DNA from: Sinorhizobium fredii | GTDB lineage: Bacteria > Pseudomonadota > Alphaproteobacteria > Rhizobiales > Rhizobiaceae | Direction: 5' to 3' | Length of the DNA stretch: 64,000 bases | Assembly (NCBI RefSeq): GCF_002944405.1 | Contig: NZ_CP024307.1 | Span: forward strand, 702,501 to 766,500 | In this document: positions 39,622 to 50,431 of the stretch, piece after piece | Numbering within the stretch: the first letter of the stretch is position 1 | Layout: each line of letters opens with the position of its first letter | Program-made: the position numbers and the translations under genes | Notes under the pieces: model-generated | The model's input: the letters and a program-made list of their open reading frames with translations, nothing else | The model's database searches: none | What the model was told of the DNA's origin: nothing

Positions 39622-41058
39622 TCAGACGTTGAGGAGCAGGAATTCACGTTCCCACGGGCTGATGACCTGCATGAAGGTCTCGAACTCGCCGCGCTTCACC
39701 CCGGCATAGATGGCGATGAACTCGGCGCTGAAGACCTCGGCCAGCGATGGCGCCGATTCGAGCAGCGAAATGGCTTCGAGCAGGCCGCGCGGCAGATCGA
39801 TCTCACCGTCATTCGCAGTGTCTTCCGAAGGCGGCGTCGGCTGCAGACCCTCCATGATGCCGAGATAGCCGCAGCCGAGGGAGGCGGCGAGCGCCAGATA
39901 AGGGTTCGCATCGGAGCTCGGCAGGCGGTTTTCGATGCGCCGCGCGACCGGGTCCGAAACGGGGATGCGGAAGGCCGTCGTGCGGTTGTCGTAGCCCCAG
40001 GCCGTGTTGACCGGCGCCGACATGTCCGGCGTCAGGCGCCGGTAGGAGTTCACGTAGGGCGCCATCATCGACAACGTCTTCGGCACATAGTGCTGCATGC
40101 CGCCGATAAAGGAGAAGAACTCCTTGGAGGGCGCGCCATCCGGGTTGGAGAAGATGTTCCGGCCGGTCTCGATGTCGAGGACCGATTGATGGATGTGCAT
40201 TGCCGAGCCCGGCTGACCCTGCATCGGCTTCGCCATGAAGGTGGCGTAGATGCCATGCTTCAGCGCCGCTTCGCGAATGGTGCGCTTGAACAGGAACACC
40301 TGGTCGGCAAGCTCGATCGGATCGCCGTGCCTGAGATTGATCTCGAGTTGCGCCGGCCCCTCTTCGTGGATCAGCGTGTCGATCTCCAGGCCCTGCTTTT
40401 CCGAGAAGTGGTAGATGTCGTCGATCAGTTCGTCGAATTCGTTGATGCCAGCGATCGAATAGCCCTGGCCGCCGAGAATGGAGCGGCCGGAACGGCCCTT
40501 CGGCGGACGCAGCGGATAGTCCGGGTCATCGTTCTGGGCGACGAGGTAGAATTCGATCTCGGGCGCGACAACCGGTTTCCAGCCCTTCTGCCGGTAGAGG
40601 TCGACGACTCGCTTCAGGACATTGCGCGGCGTATAGCTGATCTGTTCGCCCTGCGAGCCGACGATATCGCAGATCACCTGGGCCGTCGGATCGCTTTCCC
40701 AGGGAACGATGGAGATTGTCGAAAGGTCCGGCACCAGCTTGATGTCGCTGTCGCGCGAGTCATAGCGAAACTGGCCGGTCTCTTCCGGATACTCGCCGGA
40801 AATCGTGTGGCGGTAGATCGCCGAAGGCAGTGCCAGCGATGTGTTGGACGTGAACTTCGACGTCGGCATCATCTTGCCGCGCGGCACCCCGGCAAGGTCG
40901 GGGGTGATGCACTCGATGTCCTCGATGCCGCGGATCTTCAGCCAGTCGACCGCCTCCTTCCACGTCTTGACACCTCGGGGGGAATGCAGGGCGAGGGGAA
41001 CTCCTGTACTCTTGCTGACCTTTGCTGTCTGTTGGGCAACGCTTCTCTTGGAAGACAT
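39622..41058 (-). CDS. puuA: Glutamine synthetase-family gamma-glutamylputrescine synthetase (PuuA-like)
   Basis: The 478-residue enzyme has the glutamine synthetase fold: VVAPEIEFYLV, the ATP motif GQPGSAMHIHQSV, and WGYDNRTTAFRIP. The sequence departs from GlnA and lacks the adenylylation-site context. Pairing with a PuuB-like oxidase indicates ATP-dependent glutamylation of putrescine or a similar amine. A polyamine-type ABC transporter is encoded 10 kb away. Confidence 0.82.
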   Translation of the reverse strand: MSSKRSVAQQTAKVSKSTGVPLALHSPRGVKTWKEAVDWLKIRGIEDIECITPDLAGVPRGKMMPTSKFTSNTSLALPSAIYRHTISGEYPEETGQFRYDSRDSDIKLVPDLSTISIVPWESDPTAQVICDIVGSQGEQISYTPRNVLKRVVDLYRQKGWKPVVAPEIEFYLVAQNDDPDYPLRPPKGRSGRSILGGQGYSIAGINEFDELIDDIYHFSEKQGLEIDTLIHEEGPAQLEINLRHGDPIELADQVFLFKRTIREAALKHGIYATFMAKPMQGQPGSAMHIHQSVLDIETGRNIFSNPDGAPSKEFFSFIGGMQHYVPKTLSMMAPYVNSYRRLTPDMSAPVNTAWGYDNRTTAFRIPVSDPVARRIENRLPSSDANPYLALAASLGCGYLGIMEGLQPTPPSEDTANDGEIDLPRGLLEAISLLESAPSLAEVFSAEFIAIYAGVKRGEFETFMQVISPWEREFLLLNV

Positions 41059-41125
41059 AATTCACCGGATTCTGCTTAGGATAGCCCGCATCATAGCCGC
41101 CCTTTGCCAATTGGCTACTGCATGT

Positions 41126-41151
41126 TCCGCAAATCGGATGCGATTTGCGGA
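41126..41151 (+). promoter_or_regulatory. Perfect inverted repeat between divergent genes
   Basis: TCCGCAAATCG (41126-41136) and CGATTTGCGGA (41141-41151) form an 11-base perfect dyad with a 4-base centre in the 224-base gap between the puuA-like gene and the flavoprotein gene. It could be an operator for a polyamine-responsive regulator or a hairpin. No T run follows on either strand. Confidence 0.5.
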
Positions 41152-41282
41152 CAAAGCCCACAGCTCCCAACTTGCCGCAGGATCCTTTGCGCTTTTGAAA
41201 GACGCCCGGCGCTGCAGTGCTTCGCGATTGACTTTTCGCCTCTCGCCGGAAAGGAAGGCGAGAAACGCGAAGAGGGCTCTCC

Positions 41283-42467
41283 GTGATCGAAAAGCAGGAT
41301 GTGGTGATCATCGGCGCGGGCGCCGCCGGCATGATGTGCGCGATCGAGGCGGGGAAGCGCGGCCGCCGTGTCGTCGTCGTCGACCATGCCAAGGCGCCGG
41401 GCGAGAAGATCCGCATTTCGGGCGGCGGCCGCTGCAACTTCACCAATAGTCACACCGGCCCCAAGAATTTCCTTTCCGACAATCCGCATTTCTGCAAGTC
41501 GGCGCTTGCCCGCTACCGCCCGCAGGATTTCGTATCGCTCGTCGAGCGGCACGGCATCGCCTGGCATGAGAAGACGCTCGGGCAACTCTTCTGCGACCAC
41601 TCGGCCAAGGACATCATCCGCATGCTCCTTGCCGAGATGAAGGAAGCAGGCGCGATGCTGCGGCTCGAGACCGCGCTTTCGGCCGTGGAACGGACCGCTT
41701 CGGGTTTTCGCGTCACCACCAGCGCCGGGACGATCGATGCCGCCTCGCTGGTGATTGCGAGCGGCGGCAAATCGATCCCGAAGATGGGAGCGACAGGCTT
41801 TGCCTATAAAGCTGCCGAGCAGTTCGGCCTGCCGGTCGTCGAGACGCGGCCGGCACTCGTCCCCTTCACGCTCGATCCGGCCCAGCTTGAGAAGCTCGGC
41901 GCGCTTGCCGGTGTCGCGGCCGATGCCGAGGTGCGCTTCGGCAAGGTGGCCTTCCGCGAGGCGGTGCTCATCACCCATCGCGGCTTGAGCGGACCGGCGA
42001 TCCTGCAGATCTCCTCCTATTGGCGCGAGGGCGCGGAGATCGTCCTGCGCCTGATGCCGGACATCGATATCGCCTCGATCCTGAAGGGTATGCGCCGCAC
42101 CAGCGGACGCCAGGCGGCGCAGACGGCACTGGCCGACATACTGCCGCGGAGGCTCGCGCAGTTCTTTGCCGAGGAGGCAAAGCTCGCCGGGCGCCTGCTT
42201 GCCGATCTCTCGGACAAGGCGATCGACGCGCTCGCGGCTTCCATCCAGGCCTGGACATTGAAGCCGGCCGGAACCGAGGGCTACCGGACCGCCGAAGTGA
42301 CACTCGGCGGCGTCGACACGCGCGCGCTCGACTCGCGGACCATGCAAGCGACGAACATCCCCGGCCTCTATTTCATCGGCGAATGCGTCGACGTCACCGG
42401 GTGGCTAGGCGGCTACAATTTCCAATGGGCCTGGGCATCCGGCTTTGCTGCCGGTCAAGACGTGTAA
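41283..42467 (+). CDS. HI0933/BaiN-family flavoprotein
   Basis: The 394-residue protein begins with VVIIGAGAAGMMCAIEAGKR (FAD-binding) followed by GEKIRISGGGRCNFTN, the HI0933-family hallmark, and ends with GECVDVTGWLGGYNFQWAW. The family comprises NAD(P)/FAD-dependent oxidoreductases of mostly unknown substrate. It starts with GTG after GAAGAGGG and is divergent from the puuA-like gene. Confidence 0.88.
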   Translation: MIEKQDVVIIGAGAAGMMCAIEAGKRGRRVVVVDHAKAPGEKIRISGGGRCNFTNSHTGPKNFLSDNPHFCKSALARYRPQDFVSLVERHGIAWHEKTLGQLFCDHSAKDIIRMLLAEMKEAGAMLRLETALSAVERTASGFRVTTSAGTIDAASLVIASGGKSIPKMGATGFAYKAAEQFGLPVVETRPALVPFTLDPAQLEKLGALAGVAADAEVRFGKVAFREAVLITHRGLSGPAILQISSYWREGAEIVLRLMPDIDIASILKGMRRTSGRQAAQTALADILPRRLAQFFAEEAKLAGRLLADLSDKAIDALAASIQAWTLKPAGTEGYRTAEVTLGGVDTRALDSRTMQATNIPGLYFIGECVDVTGWLGGYNFQWAWASGFAAGQDV

Positions 42468-42471
42468 CCGG

Positions 42472-42498
42472 GAGGCAAAAATGGTGATTTGCCTCTTC
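42472..42498 (+). terminator. Hairpin after the flavoprotein gene
   Basis: GAGGCAAA (42472-42479) pairs with TTTGCCTC (42488-42495), 5 bases after the stop codon, followed by TT. Confidence 0.55.
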
Positions 42499-42692
42499 AG
42501 CCATTGTTAAGGGAAATAGTCGAACCTGCTTTGCAAATGGCTTCCACAGCCGGCCGAGGACTGGTGGTACGGTCTCAGAACGCAGACCAGACTGTTTCCA
42601 ATTCATGGCCTTTCCTCAGCCGCGGGATGGTTGCACCATGAAGCGCATGGCAAGACCCGAACGGTCCTGCCAAACAGGAAGGACAGGATGCC

Positions 42693-42833
42693 ATGAGCCA
42701 GCAACGTCGCCGTCCCCGTGCTATTGCCATCGCCCGCGCCGATGAAAGCCGCGCGCAAGGCGAACTGATCGCTTTCGCCGCCACTCTTGCACTTTTCGCG
42801 ATCGTCGCTTTGGCAATCTTTTCCTCCCTCTGA
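42693..42833 (+). CDS. Small membrane protein, 46 residues
   Basis: A short ORF preceded by AGGAAGGA begins MSQQRRRPRAIAIARADES with six Arg in the first 16 residues and ends with one membrane segment (about 24-44, LIAFAATLALFAIVALAIF). The basic head and single helix suggest a small inner-membrane protein with cytoplasmic N-terminus. I recognise no family. It stands alone between the flavoprotein and chemoreceptor genes. Confidence 0.5.
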   Translation: MSQQRRRPRAIAIARADESRAQGELIAFAATLALFAIVALAIFSSL

Positions 42834-43170
42834 TTTCTCATTCGCCTCGATCGAACGCATTCCGCGGGCGGTTTGCCGCGGACGCGAGCGCAAGTAACCG
42901 CCGCCGGTTTCGACCGGGCCTCGGGCGTACGCCGCGCTTATAGGAATCTTAATCGTTCAAAACGACTATGCGGATGACGTGAGTCCGTCAGGTCCTCGCC
43001 GCAGAAGCGGTGCGGGTCCCGCAATGATTGCCGACGGACTGGCGGCGTGCGCCGCATGATTTCCGAAAAACATCAGCCTGTTTGCGCATCGGGTGGCGCT
43101 TCGGTGTCCTGTTTGGACGCCAGCTGCCATGGGGGAGGCCAAACGCGCGCTGGGAGCCAAGGTGTTTTCC
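42834..43170 (+). other. Upstream region of the chemoreceptor gene
   Basis: This 337-base gap contains no supported ORF. A reading frame open from 43093 joins the chemoreceptor frame but its extra N-terminal residues do not look like a chemoreceptor start. No clear promoter boxes were recognised. Confidence 0.35.
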
Positions 43171-45696
43171 ATGTTCATTGACAGGATTCTTGCCCGCTTC
43201 AAGATCCAGACGAAGGTTCTGTTCTTCATCCTGCCGTTCGTCGTCAGCATCACGGCGGTCGGTATCACCGGCCTCTATGCCTCGGGCCTGCTGCAGGGCC
43301 GCATGGAGATCTCGAACAGCGTCCTGCAGACGCTGAGCGGCTTCAAGGATGTTTATGCCGGAATGAACCAGTTCCTGCACGAGACCACCGAGGAGAGCCG
43401 CAAGGCAGTCAAGGACACGATCACCGCGCAGAAGGAGGTCCTGGCCGACACGGCGGCGCAGGTCGCAGGCGCAAGCGGCGAGACGGAACTGACCGCCGCG
43501 ATCGGCGCCACGACCGATATCGAGGCCCGCATAGACGGACTCTGGACGCTCCACGAGGGGGAACAGAAACTGCGCGCGGCGACGAAGGCCAATCTCCAGA
43601 AGTTGGCGACCGAGCAGGTGAAGATAAACGACGAAACAAACCGGCTGCAATATGCGGTGCGCAAGGACGAAAACGCGGCAAAGACGATGCTGCGCAACGC
43701 CGAGAAGCTCATGCGTGCCAGCCGGTTCTATACCGAGTTCGCCACCGAGGTCAGCAAGGCGATCACGGTCGAGGAAAAGCTGAAGGTTGCAAAGGATCGC
43801 TTCCCGGTGCTCGGCCGCACCCAGCGCGACATTTTCACCCTGCTGCCCAAGGGCGAGAAGTCACTCGCCGAAACGGTCAATTCGGCCGCCGGCGCAATCG
43901 GCGCGCTGATCCGGGCGCCCGCCGGCCCCGAAACGCTTGCCAACCTTTCGAAATTCGTCGATCGCTTCCGTAATGCCAGCTTCCGCCTGGAGGCCGCCTC
44001 CGTCGGCAAGATGCGAGAGGCGACGCAGATCTTTGCGGAGCTCGACGGCAAGATTGCTGCGACGGAGTCGGTCCTGACTGCCACCCGCCGGTTGTCCGTG
44101 TCGATCACCGACATTCAAATCGCGACGGCCGCTTTCCTCGGCAACACCAACGAGGAGAACCGCCAGAAGCTTCTGGACAAGTTTCTGGCCGTTCAGTCGA
44201 ACCTCACGACCTTGCGCGGCATCGCGAAGGACCTGAGCTTCTTCGATGCGATGGCCGAAACGGTCTTGCCGATCATCAATGCGATGAAGAAGGACGGCGT
44301 TTCGCTGGTCGAGATCACCGACAAGCGGACGGCGGAATTCAACGCGGCCGGCGCCTCGATCAGCGAGATCTGGAATGATCTCACCGGATTTGCCGAGCAG
44401 CAGAAGGTCGCCGCCGGCACCGAGCGCGAGGAAGCCAATCAGATCTCTGTGGCCGCCACGGTGGCTGGCGTCGTGATCGCCCTGCTTGCGGGGGTCGCGC
44501 TGACGCTCACACTGAAACGGCCGATCGGACAGATCACTGCCGCCATGCGCCGGCTCGCTGACGGCAGGCTGGATACCGCGATCGACGGCGGTGCACGGCG
44601 CGACGAGATCGGCGACATGGCGCGCGCGCTCGGCGTCTTCAAGGAGAACGCCCTCTCGAAGGTGCGCATCGAGGCGGAAAGCGCGGAAGAGCGCGCTCGG
44701 GCTGAAGCCGAACGCAGCCGCAACGATGCGGATAAGCGCGAGCTCGACCGGCAGATCGATCTCGCCGTCAGCGAGCTTGCTGCCGGCCTCGGCCGGCTCG
44801 CCCAGGGCGACCTCTCCCAGCAGATAGAGGTGCCCTTCCACGGCCGCCTGGAGCAACTGCGACAGGACTTCAACGGATCGCTCATCCGCCTGCAGGACAC
44901 GCTGGCGCAGATCCGCGGCAATGCCCAGGGGATACAGCAGAGCGGTGCCAACATGCACCATTCCGCCGATGCGCTGTCACGGCGAACCGAGGCACAGGCC
45001 GCTTCGCTCGAGCAGACGGCTGCCGCCGTCGACCAGATCACCGCGACGGTGCGCTCCTCTGCGGAACGCGCCCATGAGGCGAACCGAGCGGTTTCCGAAA
45101 CCAAGCGGAGCGCCGACAATTCGGCGACCGTGGTCGCGAATGCCATTGCCGCCATGGGTCGCATCGAGGATGCGTCACGTCAGATCGAGCAGATTATCGA
45201 AGTGATCGACGACATCGCCTTCCAGACCAACCTGCTTGCCCTGAATGCCGGTATCGAGGCGGCGCGGGCTGGCGAGGCGGGCAAGGGCTTCGCGGTCGTC
45301 GCGCAGGAGGTTCGCGAACTGGCGCAGCGCTCGGCCGAGGCGGCAAGGGAAATCAAGGGACTGATCAACAAGTCGACGGACGAGGTCAGCTCCGGCTCGC
45401 TGCTCGTCAAGGAGACGGGGGCGGTGCTCGCCTCGATCAGCGCGCAGATCGTCACCGTCAGCCAGCATGTCGAGATGATCGCCACCGCAAGCCGCGACCA
45501 GGCGACGGCGCTGCACGAGGTCAACGGTTCCGTCAACCAGATGGATCAGATGACCCAGCAGAATGCCACCATGGTCGAGGAGGCGACGGCCACCAGCCGC
45601 GCACTGGCGACCCAGGCCGATACGCTGATGATGCTGGTCGAGCAGTTCCGCCTGGAGCCGGAAAGCGCAGCCGGGCAGATTTATCACGCCGCATAG
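43171..45696 (+). CDS. mcpZ: Methyl-accepting chemotaxis protein with long periplasmic domain (McpZ-like)
   Basis: The 841-residue receptor has membrane helix 1 (about 15-37), a periplasmic part of about 390 residues that is nearly all charged helix, membrane helix 2 (about 426-446), a HAMP ([20 protein letters not shown]), a second HAMP-like unit (about 530-580) and the signalling hairpin with [20 protein letters not shown] (about 675-695). It has no C-terminal CheR/CheB pentapeptide. Size and all-helical sensor match S. meliloti McpZ, whose ligand I do not know. ATG at 43171 follows AAGGTG; upstream in-frame starts at 43093 and 43129 are less likely. Confidence 0.88.
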   Translation: MFIDRILARFKIQTKVLFFILPFVVSITAVGITGLYASGLLQGRMEISNSVLQTLSGFKDVYAGMNQFLHETTEESRKAVKDTITAQKEVLADTAAQVAGASGETELTAAIGATTDIEARIDGLWTLHEGEQKLRAATKANLQKLATEQVKINDETNRLQYAVRKDENAAKTMLRNAEKLMRASRFYTEFATEVSKAITVEEKLKVAKDRFPVLGRTQRDIFTLLPKGEKSLAETVNSAAGAIGALIRAPAGPETLANLSKFVDRFRNASFRLEAASVGKMREATQIFAELDGKIAATESVLTATRRLSVSITDIQIATAAFLGNTNEENRQKLLDKFLAVQSNLTTLRGIAKDLSFFDAMAETVLPIINAMKKDGVSLVEITDKRTAEFNAAGASISEIWNDLTGFAEQQKVAAGTEREEANQISVAATVAGVVIALLAGVALTLTLKRPIGQITAAMRRLADGRLDTAIDGGARRDEIGDMARALGVFKENALSKVRIEAESAEERARAEAERSRNDADKRELDRQIDLAVSELAAGLGRLAQGDLSQQIEVPFHGRLEQLRQDFNGSLIRLQDTLAQIRGNAQGIQQSGANMHHSADALSRRTEAQAASLEQTAAAVDQITATVRSSAERAHEANRAVSETKRSADNSATVVANAIAAMGRIEDASRQIEQIIEVIDDIAFQTNLLALNAGIEAARAGEAGKGFAVVAQEVRELAQRSAEAAREIKGLINKSTDEVSSGSLLVKETGAVLASISAQIVTVSQHVEMIATASRDQATALHEVNGSVNQMDQMTQQNATMVEEATATSRALATQADTLMMLVEQFRLEPESAAGQIYHAA

Positions 45697-45731
45697 CGCA
45701 GACGGAGCGTTCCCGCCACAATGCTTCAGAT

Positions 45732-45768
45732 GAACGCCGCGCATCGAAGCTGCGCGGCGTTCCTGTTT
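45732..45768 (+). terminator. Terminator after the chemoreceptor gene
   Basis: GAACGCCGCGCA (45732-45743) pairs perfectly with 45751-45762 around a 7-base loop, followed by CTGTTT. Confidence 0.8.
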
Positions 45769-45784
45769 GTCTTGCGTCAGTTCT

Positions 45785-45976
45785 TCAAGGCACAAAGCGC
45801 GGAAAACCTTCGCAATCGCCGTGCCTCGCTGGAGGCCGCGGCCTGCGGAAAAGCGCGCCGATCAGATGTTCCGCGAGGTTTCCCGTCCGGTCTCGCGACC
45901 GCCGCTCGGCCTGTTCGTCAGAGCGGCGGTTCTTCGACGCCATGTCGAACAGCAGGGCCATTGCCATCATGTCCAT
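45785..45976 (-). CDS. Possible small protein, 63 residues
   Basis: An ORF divergent from the LysR gene starts MDMMAMALLFDMASKNRRSD, with GAGGAG 7 bases before the ATG at 45976. The rest is Arg/Pro-rich without a recognised family. The good ribosome site argues for translation; the high-GC Arg-rich tail is also typical of chance ORFs. It occupies most of the 369-base gap between the chemoreceptor and the LysR gene, where nothing else was seen. Confidence 0.35.
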   Translation of the reverse strand: MDMMAMALLFDMASKNRRSDEQAERRSRDRTGNLAEHLIGALFRRPRPPARHGDCEGFPRFVP

Positions 45977-46065
45977 CGTGATGCTCCTCATTTCGTGGGC
46001 ATCTCCTCTTTTATGCAGCTGAAACTGTTTTACATACAGCCGATTTCCTCATACGTTTTTCAAAC

Positions 46066-46941
46066 ATGAAAAACATGGATTGGGACGTCTATCGCTGTTT
46101 CATGACCGTGGCGCGCGGCGGCGGGTTGACCGGTGCCGCGCAGGCGACGGGGCTGAGCCCCGCCACGATCGGGCGGCGGATGCTGGAACTTGAGGAGCGC
46201 ACAGGCCGCGCCCTATTCGTCCGCAGCCAGACCGGCTACGGGTTGACGGCCGACGGCCGTTTCCTGTTCGAGCAGTTGCAGGAGATGGAAGCGGCGGCCC
46301 GCAAGGTCGAAAGCTGGCAGAAGGAGGGCGAGGGCGCCACGGTCGTGCGCATTGCGGCGGGTACTTGGGGATCGTGGCTGATCGCCGAAAACTTCCCGGC
46401 GATCTGCACGGAACGGGACACCTTTGCCATCTCGCTGTCGATAGGCGAGGCGCGGGCGAGCCTCGCCTACCGGGAGAGCGACATCGGCATTCGCGCCTTC
46501 GAACCGGAGGAGACCTATCTCGCCTCGCGGCCGGTGGGCGAGGTCGCCTATGCCGCCTATTGCCGGAAGAACGCCCCCGGCGCATCGGATCGTTGGGTCG
46601 CCGTCGCCGAAGAGGACGCCCTCTCGGCCTATCTGCGCTGGCCGCACGAAAATGCATCCGGCCGGATCGTGGCTACCGTCAGTCGCCCCCGCTCCCTCCT
46701 GGACCTCGCCCGCGCCGGGGCCGGCAAGGCGGTGCTCCCCTGTTTCGTCGGCGATCTCGACCCGCAACTGGAGCGAGCGGGCGAGGAGGTCGGCCCGCTG
46801 CGGCATCGCCAATGGATCGTCATGAACAATGAGGACCGCCACCGGCGGGACATCCGCACCGTCGTGGACCGGCTGACGCGGTTGCTCCGCAGCCATGCGG
46901 ATCTCTTCGCCGGCAAGCGGCCGAGGCGGAGTGCCGCCTGA
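46066..46941 (+). CDS. LysR-family transcription regulator
   Basis: The 291-residue protein has an N-terminal helix-turn-helix (about 5-62; GGLTGAAQATGLSPATIGRRM) and a substrate-binding effector domain. Target unknown. The nearest candidates are the divergent small ORF at 45.8-46.0 kb and, less directly, the chemoreceptor gene. The start at 46066 is the ATG beginning MKNMDWDVYR. It is convergent with the small genes downstream of aceA. Confidence 0.88.
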   Translation: MKNMDWDVYRCFMTVARGGGLTGAAQATGLSPATIGRRMLELEERTGRALFVRSQTGYGLTADGRFLFEQLQEMEAAARKVESWQKEGEGATVVRIAAGTWGSWLIAENFPAICTERDTFAISLSIGEARASLAYRESDIGIRAFEPEETYLASRPVGEVAYAAYCRKNAPGASDRWVAVAEEDALSAYLRWPHENASGRIVATVSRPRSLLDLARAGAGKAVLPCFVGDLDPQLERAGEEVGPLRHRQWIVMNNEDRHRRDIRTVVDRLTRLLRSHADLFAGKRPRRSAA

Positions 46942-46990
46942 CCGCAGAATGCGTGGTGGCCAGCATTTCACCGGCCGCCACGCTATCCGT

Positions 46991-47125
46991 TCAGTCGATC
47001 AGTCTACCAGATCTCCTAAGGAGAACTCGAACCTGTAGCGCTTGCCTGCTGCGGCACTCGATCTCCTGCCAGAGTGCGGCGCCGAGCATGAGCGCGGCCG
47101 CCGCCAAGGCCAGTGCCACCGTCAC
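46991..47125 (-). CDS. Small hydrophobic protein, 44 residues, coupled to upstream ORF
   Basis: A GTG at 47125 overlaps the stop of the 79-residue ORF as GTGA. The product begins with a membrane segment (VALALAAAALMLGAALW, about 3-19) and continues with an Arg-rich tail. The overlap suggests translational coupling. No family is recognised and the ORF is short, so support is modest. Confidence 0.4.
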   Translation of the reverse strand: MTVALALAAAALMLGAALWQEIECRSRQALQVRVLLRRSGRLID

Positions 47126-47361
47126 GGCCGGCCCTGGGTGACGATGACCGGGATCAGCAGGTCGCCCCAGTTGCCGTCGCCGCCGTGATGGCGTGCCGAG
47201 CGCACCAGTTCGACCGAGACGCCGGCCTCTACGGCCTTCATGACCGACTGGTTGAGGCGGTGCAGGTCGTTGGCGACCATGCGGATCGCCGCCTGCTGGT
47301 CCGCGGTCATGGCCGACGACTGTTCCTCGGCCCGTTCCTTGACGCGTGTCTGAACTGTCAT
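47122..47361 (-). CDS. Conserved-looking hypothetical protein, 79 residues
   Basis: AAGGAG lies 7 bases before the ATG. The product is a soluble helical protein (MTADQQAAIRMVANDLHRLN, then VSVELVRSARHHGGDGNWGD). I recognise no domain. It lies 141 bases downstream of aceA on the same strand, separated by a strong GC hairpin (47444-47481). In S. meliloti one hypothetical gene occupies this place, as I recall. Confidence 0.65.
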   Translation of the reverse strand: MTVQTRVKERAEEQSSAMTADQQAAIRMVANDLHRLNQSVMKAVEAGVSVELVRSARHHGGDGNWGDLLIPVIVTQGRP

Positions 47362-47443
47362 GGGAGTGCTCCTTCAAAGCTTAGAGCCGGATGCGGCGGA
47401 AACCATTTTCCTGTCCGCTTGCGGTTCGAGAATTTTCGGTGTT

Positions 47444-47481
47444 CCGGGGCGCGCAACGGGCAGGGATGTCGCGCGCCCCGG
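47444..47481 (-). terminator. Hairpin downstream of aceA
   Basis: CCGGGGCGCGC (47444-47454) pairs perfectly with 47471-47481 around a 16-base loop, starting 22 bases after the aceA stop. No U run follows on the minus strand, so it may stabilise the message end rather than terminate fully. Confidence 0.55.
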
Positions 47482-47502
47482 TCTTCGTTTCACGCCCTTC
47501 CC

Positions 47503-48792
<1,290 letters not shown>

Positions 48793-49021
48793 GCTTTTCT
48801 CCTCGTCAACATCATGAGCTCTACAACTATCGTCTTAGCTCGCTGAATACTTGTGAACTGATACGACAATTTTTACATTGCGCTGCAGAAACAAGCCACA
48901 TCTATCGCCGTTCTGTCGTCGCAAAAGGGGTTACCTTGTCTTGTGTTTGACAGGGTGAAGCGGTAAAGCTGTAAAACTTGTCAAAGAAGCGTCTGTGGAG
49001 CTTCTGTAAAGGGAGTGACAA
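48793..49021 (+). promoter_or_regulatory. Divergent promoter region aceA / ScfR-type regulator
   Basis: This 229-base AT-richer stretch contains repeated GTAAA words and AAACTTGTCAAA at 48974-48985, which resembles the actinobacterial RamB site (ACTTTGCAAA). Since the adjacent regulator is of the RamB/ScfR class, it is a candidate operator; this is inference. Confidence 0.4.
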
Positions 49022-50431
49022 ATGGCCGAGAACAAGATCTTCGCCGGGCCGCGCGTCAGACGAATCCGCAACGGCCTTCAACTGACCCAGACGGCAATGG
49101 CGGAGGCGCTCGGCATCTCGCCGTCCTACCTGAATCTCATCGAGCGCAACCAGCGGCCATTGACCGTGCAGCTGCTGCTCAAGCTGGCCTCGGTCTATAA
49201 GGTGGATCTCGACGAATTGCAGGGCGAAGCCGGCGGCAGCCTCACGCAATTGCGCGAGGTATTTGCCGATCCACTGCTCGCCGGCGAACTGCCGGGAGAT
49301 CAGGAGCTGATCGAGGTCACCGAAGCCGCTCCCAACGTGTCGGGCGGCGTCGTCAAGCTCTATCGGGCCTATCGCGAACAGGCGTTGCGCCTGAAGGACC
49401 TGGCGGAGCTCCTCGCCGGCCAGGGGCATATGGCGACGCTTGCCGACACGCGGCTGCCGATCGACGAGGTCCGCGAGACCCTTGAGGCGCGGCCGAACCA
49501 TTTTGTCCGGATCGAAGAGGCCATGGAGGCCTTCCATGCGAGCCTGTCGCCGGGCGAAGACCTTGCGGGGGTGCTGAGGGCCTGGCTGAAGAGAGAGCAC
49601 GGTCTCGTCGTGCGGACCTTGCCGGTGCACGTCATGCCAAACCTGCGCCGCCGATTCGATCGCCACTCGATGCGCCTCTTCATTTCCGAGCGGCTGTCGC
49701 CCTTCGACCAAACGCTCGAAACCGCCATGGAGGTCGCATCGATCGCCTGTCACGACGCGATCGTGGCGGAGCTCGACCAGATTCAATTCTCGACGGCGGA
49801 GGCGCGCCGCATCGGCCGTTTCGAGCTTGCACGCTATGCCGCCCATGCGCTGATGATGCCCTACGCGGCCTTCCATGCCGCAGCCCAGCGGGCGAAATAC
49901 GACATCGACCTCCTGAGGGCACGCTTCCAGGTGTCGTTCGAGCAGGCGGCCGGCCGCCTGACGACGTTGCAGCGGACCGGCGCCGTCGGCATTTCCTTCT
50001 TCCTGATGGAAATCGACAATGCCGGCCATCGGCTGCGCCGCGCAGGCGCACAGGGCTTTCCGCATGCCCGCTTCGGCGGTGCCTGCCCGAAGCTCAACAT
50101 CCATGCCGCCTTCGCGGTGCCGGGGCAGATCCTCGTCGACCGGGTGGAGATGACGGATGGCGGCGAGTTCCTGACCATCGCCCGGACGGTCGAGGGACCC
50201 CAGGCGGCCTTTCAGGAGCGGGTCAGGCGCACCGCGCTCTTGATCGGCTGCGATGCCGGCTTCGCGCAGGAGACGGTCTATGGGGCCGTCCGTCTGCCGG
50301 CGATCGCCGTCGGCCCGGTCTGTCGCCTGTGCGAGCGCCAGGGCTGTCTGGCCCGCGCCGAGCCGCCCGTCACCCGGCCACTCGGTCTCGACGAGATGGC
50401 GACGGGCTTGAGCGTGTTCGATTTTCAATGA
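49022..50431 (+). CDS. XRE-type short-chain fatty acid regulator (ScfR/RamB family)
   Basis: The 469-residue protein has an N-terminal XRE helix-turn-helix (about 9-62; GLQLTQTAMAEALGISPSYL), a central ImmA/IrrE-like region and a C-terminal ScfR domain with FARFGGACPKLNIHAAF and a CxxC-type CRLCERQGC near the end. The central ARYAAHALMMP lacks an intact HExxH, so peptidase activity is unlikely. Such regulators control acetate and propionate genes; divergence from aceA suggests control of the glyoxylate shunt. GGGAGTG precedes the start. Confidence 0.88.
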   Translation: MAENKIFAGPRVRRIRNGLQLTQTAMAEALGISPSYLNLIERNQRPLTVQLLLKLASVYKVDLDELQGEAGGSLTQLREVFADPLLAGELPGDQELIEVTEAAPNVSGGVVKLYRAYREQALRLKDLAELLAGQGHMATLADTRLPIDEVRETLEARPNHFVRIEEAMEAFHASLSPGEDLAGVLRAWLKREHGLVVRTLPVHVMPNLRRRFDRHSMRLFISERLSPFDQTLETAMEVASIACHDAIVAELDQIQFSTAEARRIGRFELARYAAHALMMPYAAFHAAAQRAKYDIDLLRARFQVSFEQAAGRLTTLQRTGAVGISFFLMEIDNAGHRLRRAGAQGFPHARFGGACPKLNIHAAFAVPGQILVDRVEMTDGGEFLTIARTVEGPQAAFQERVRRTALLIGCDAGFAQETVYGAVRLPAIAVGPVCRLCERQGCLARAEPPVTRPLGLDEMATGLSVFDFQ

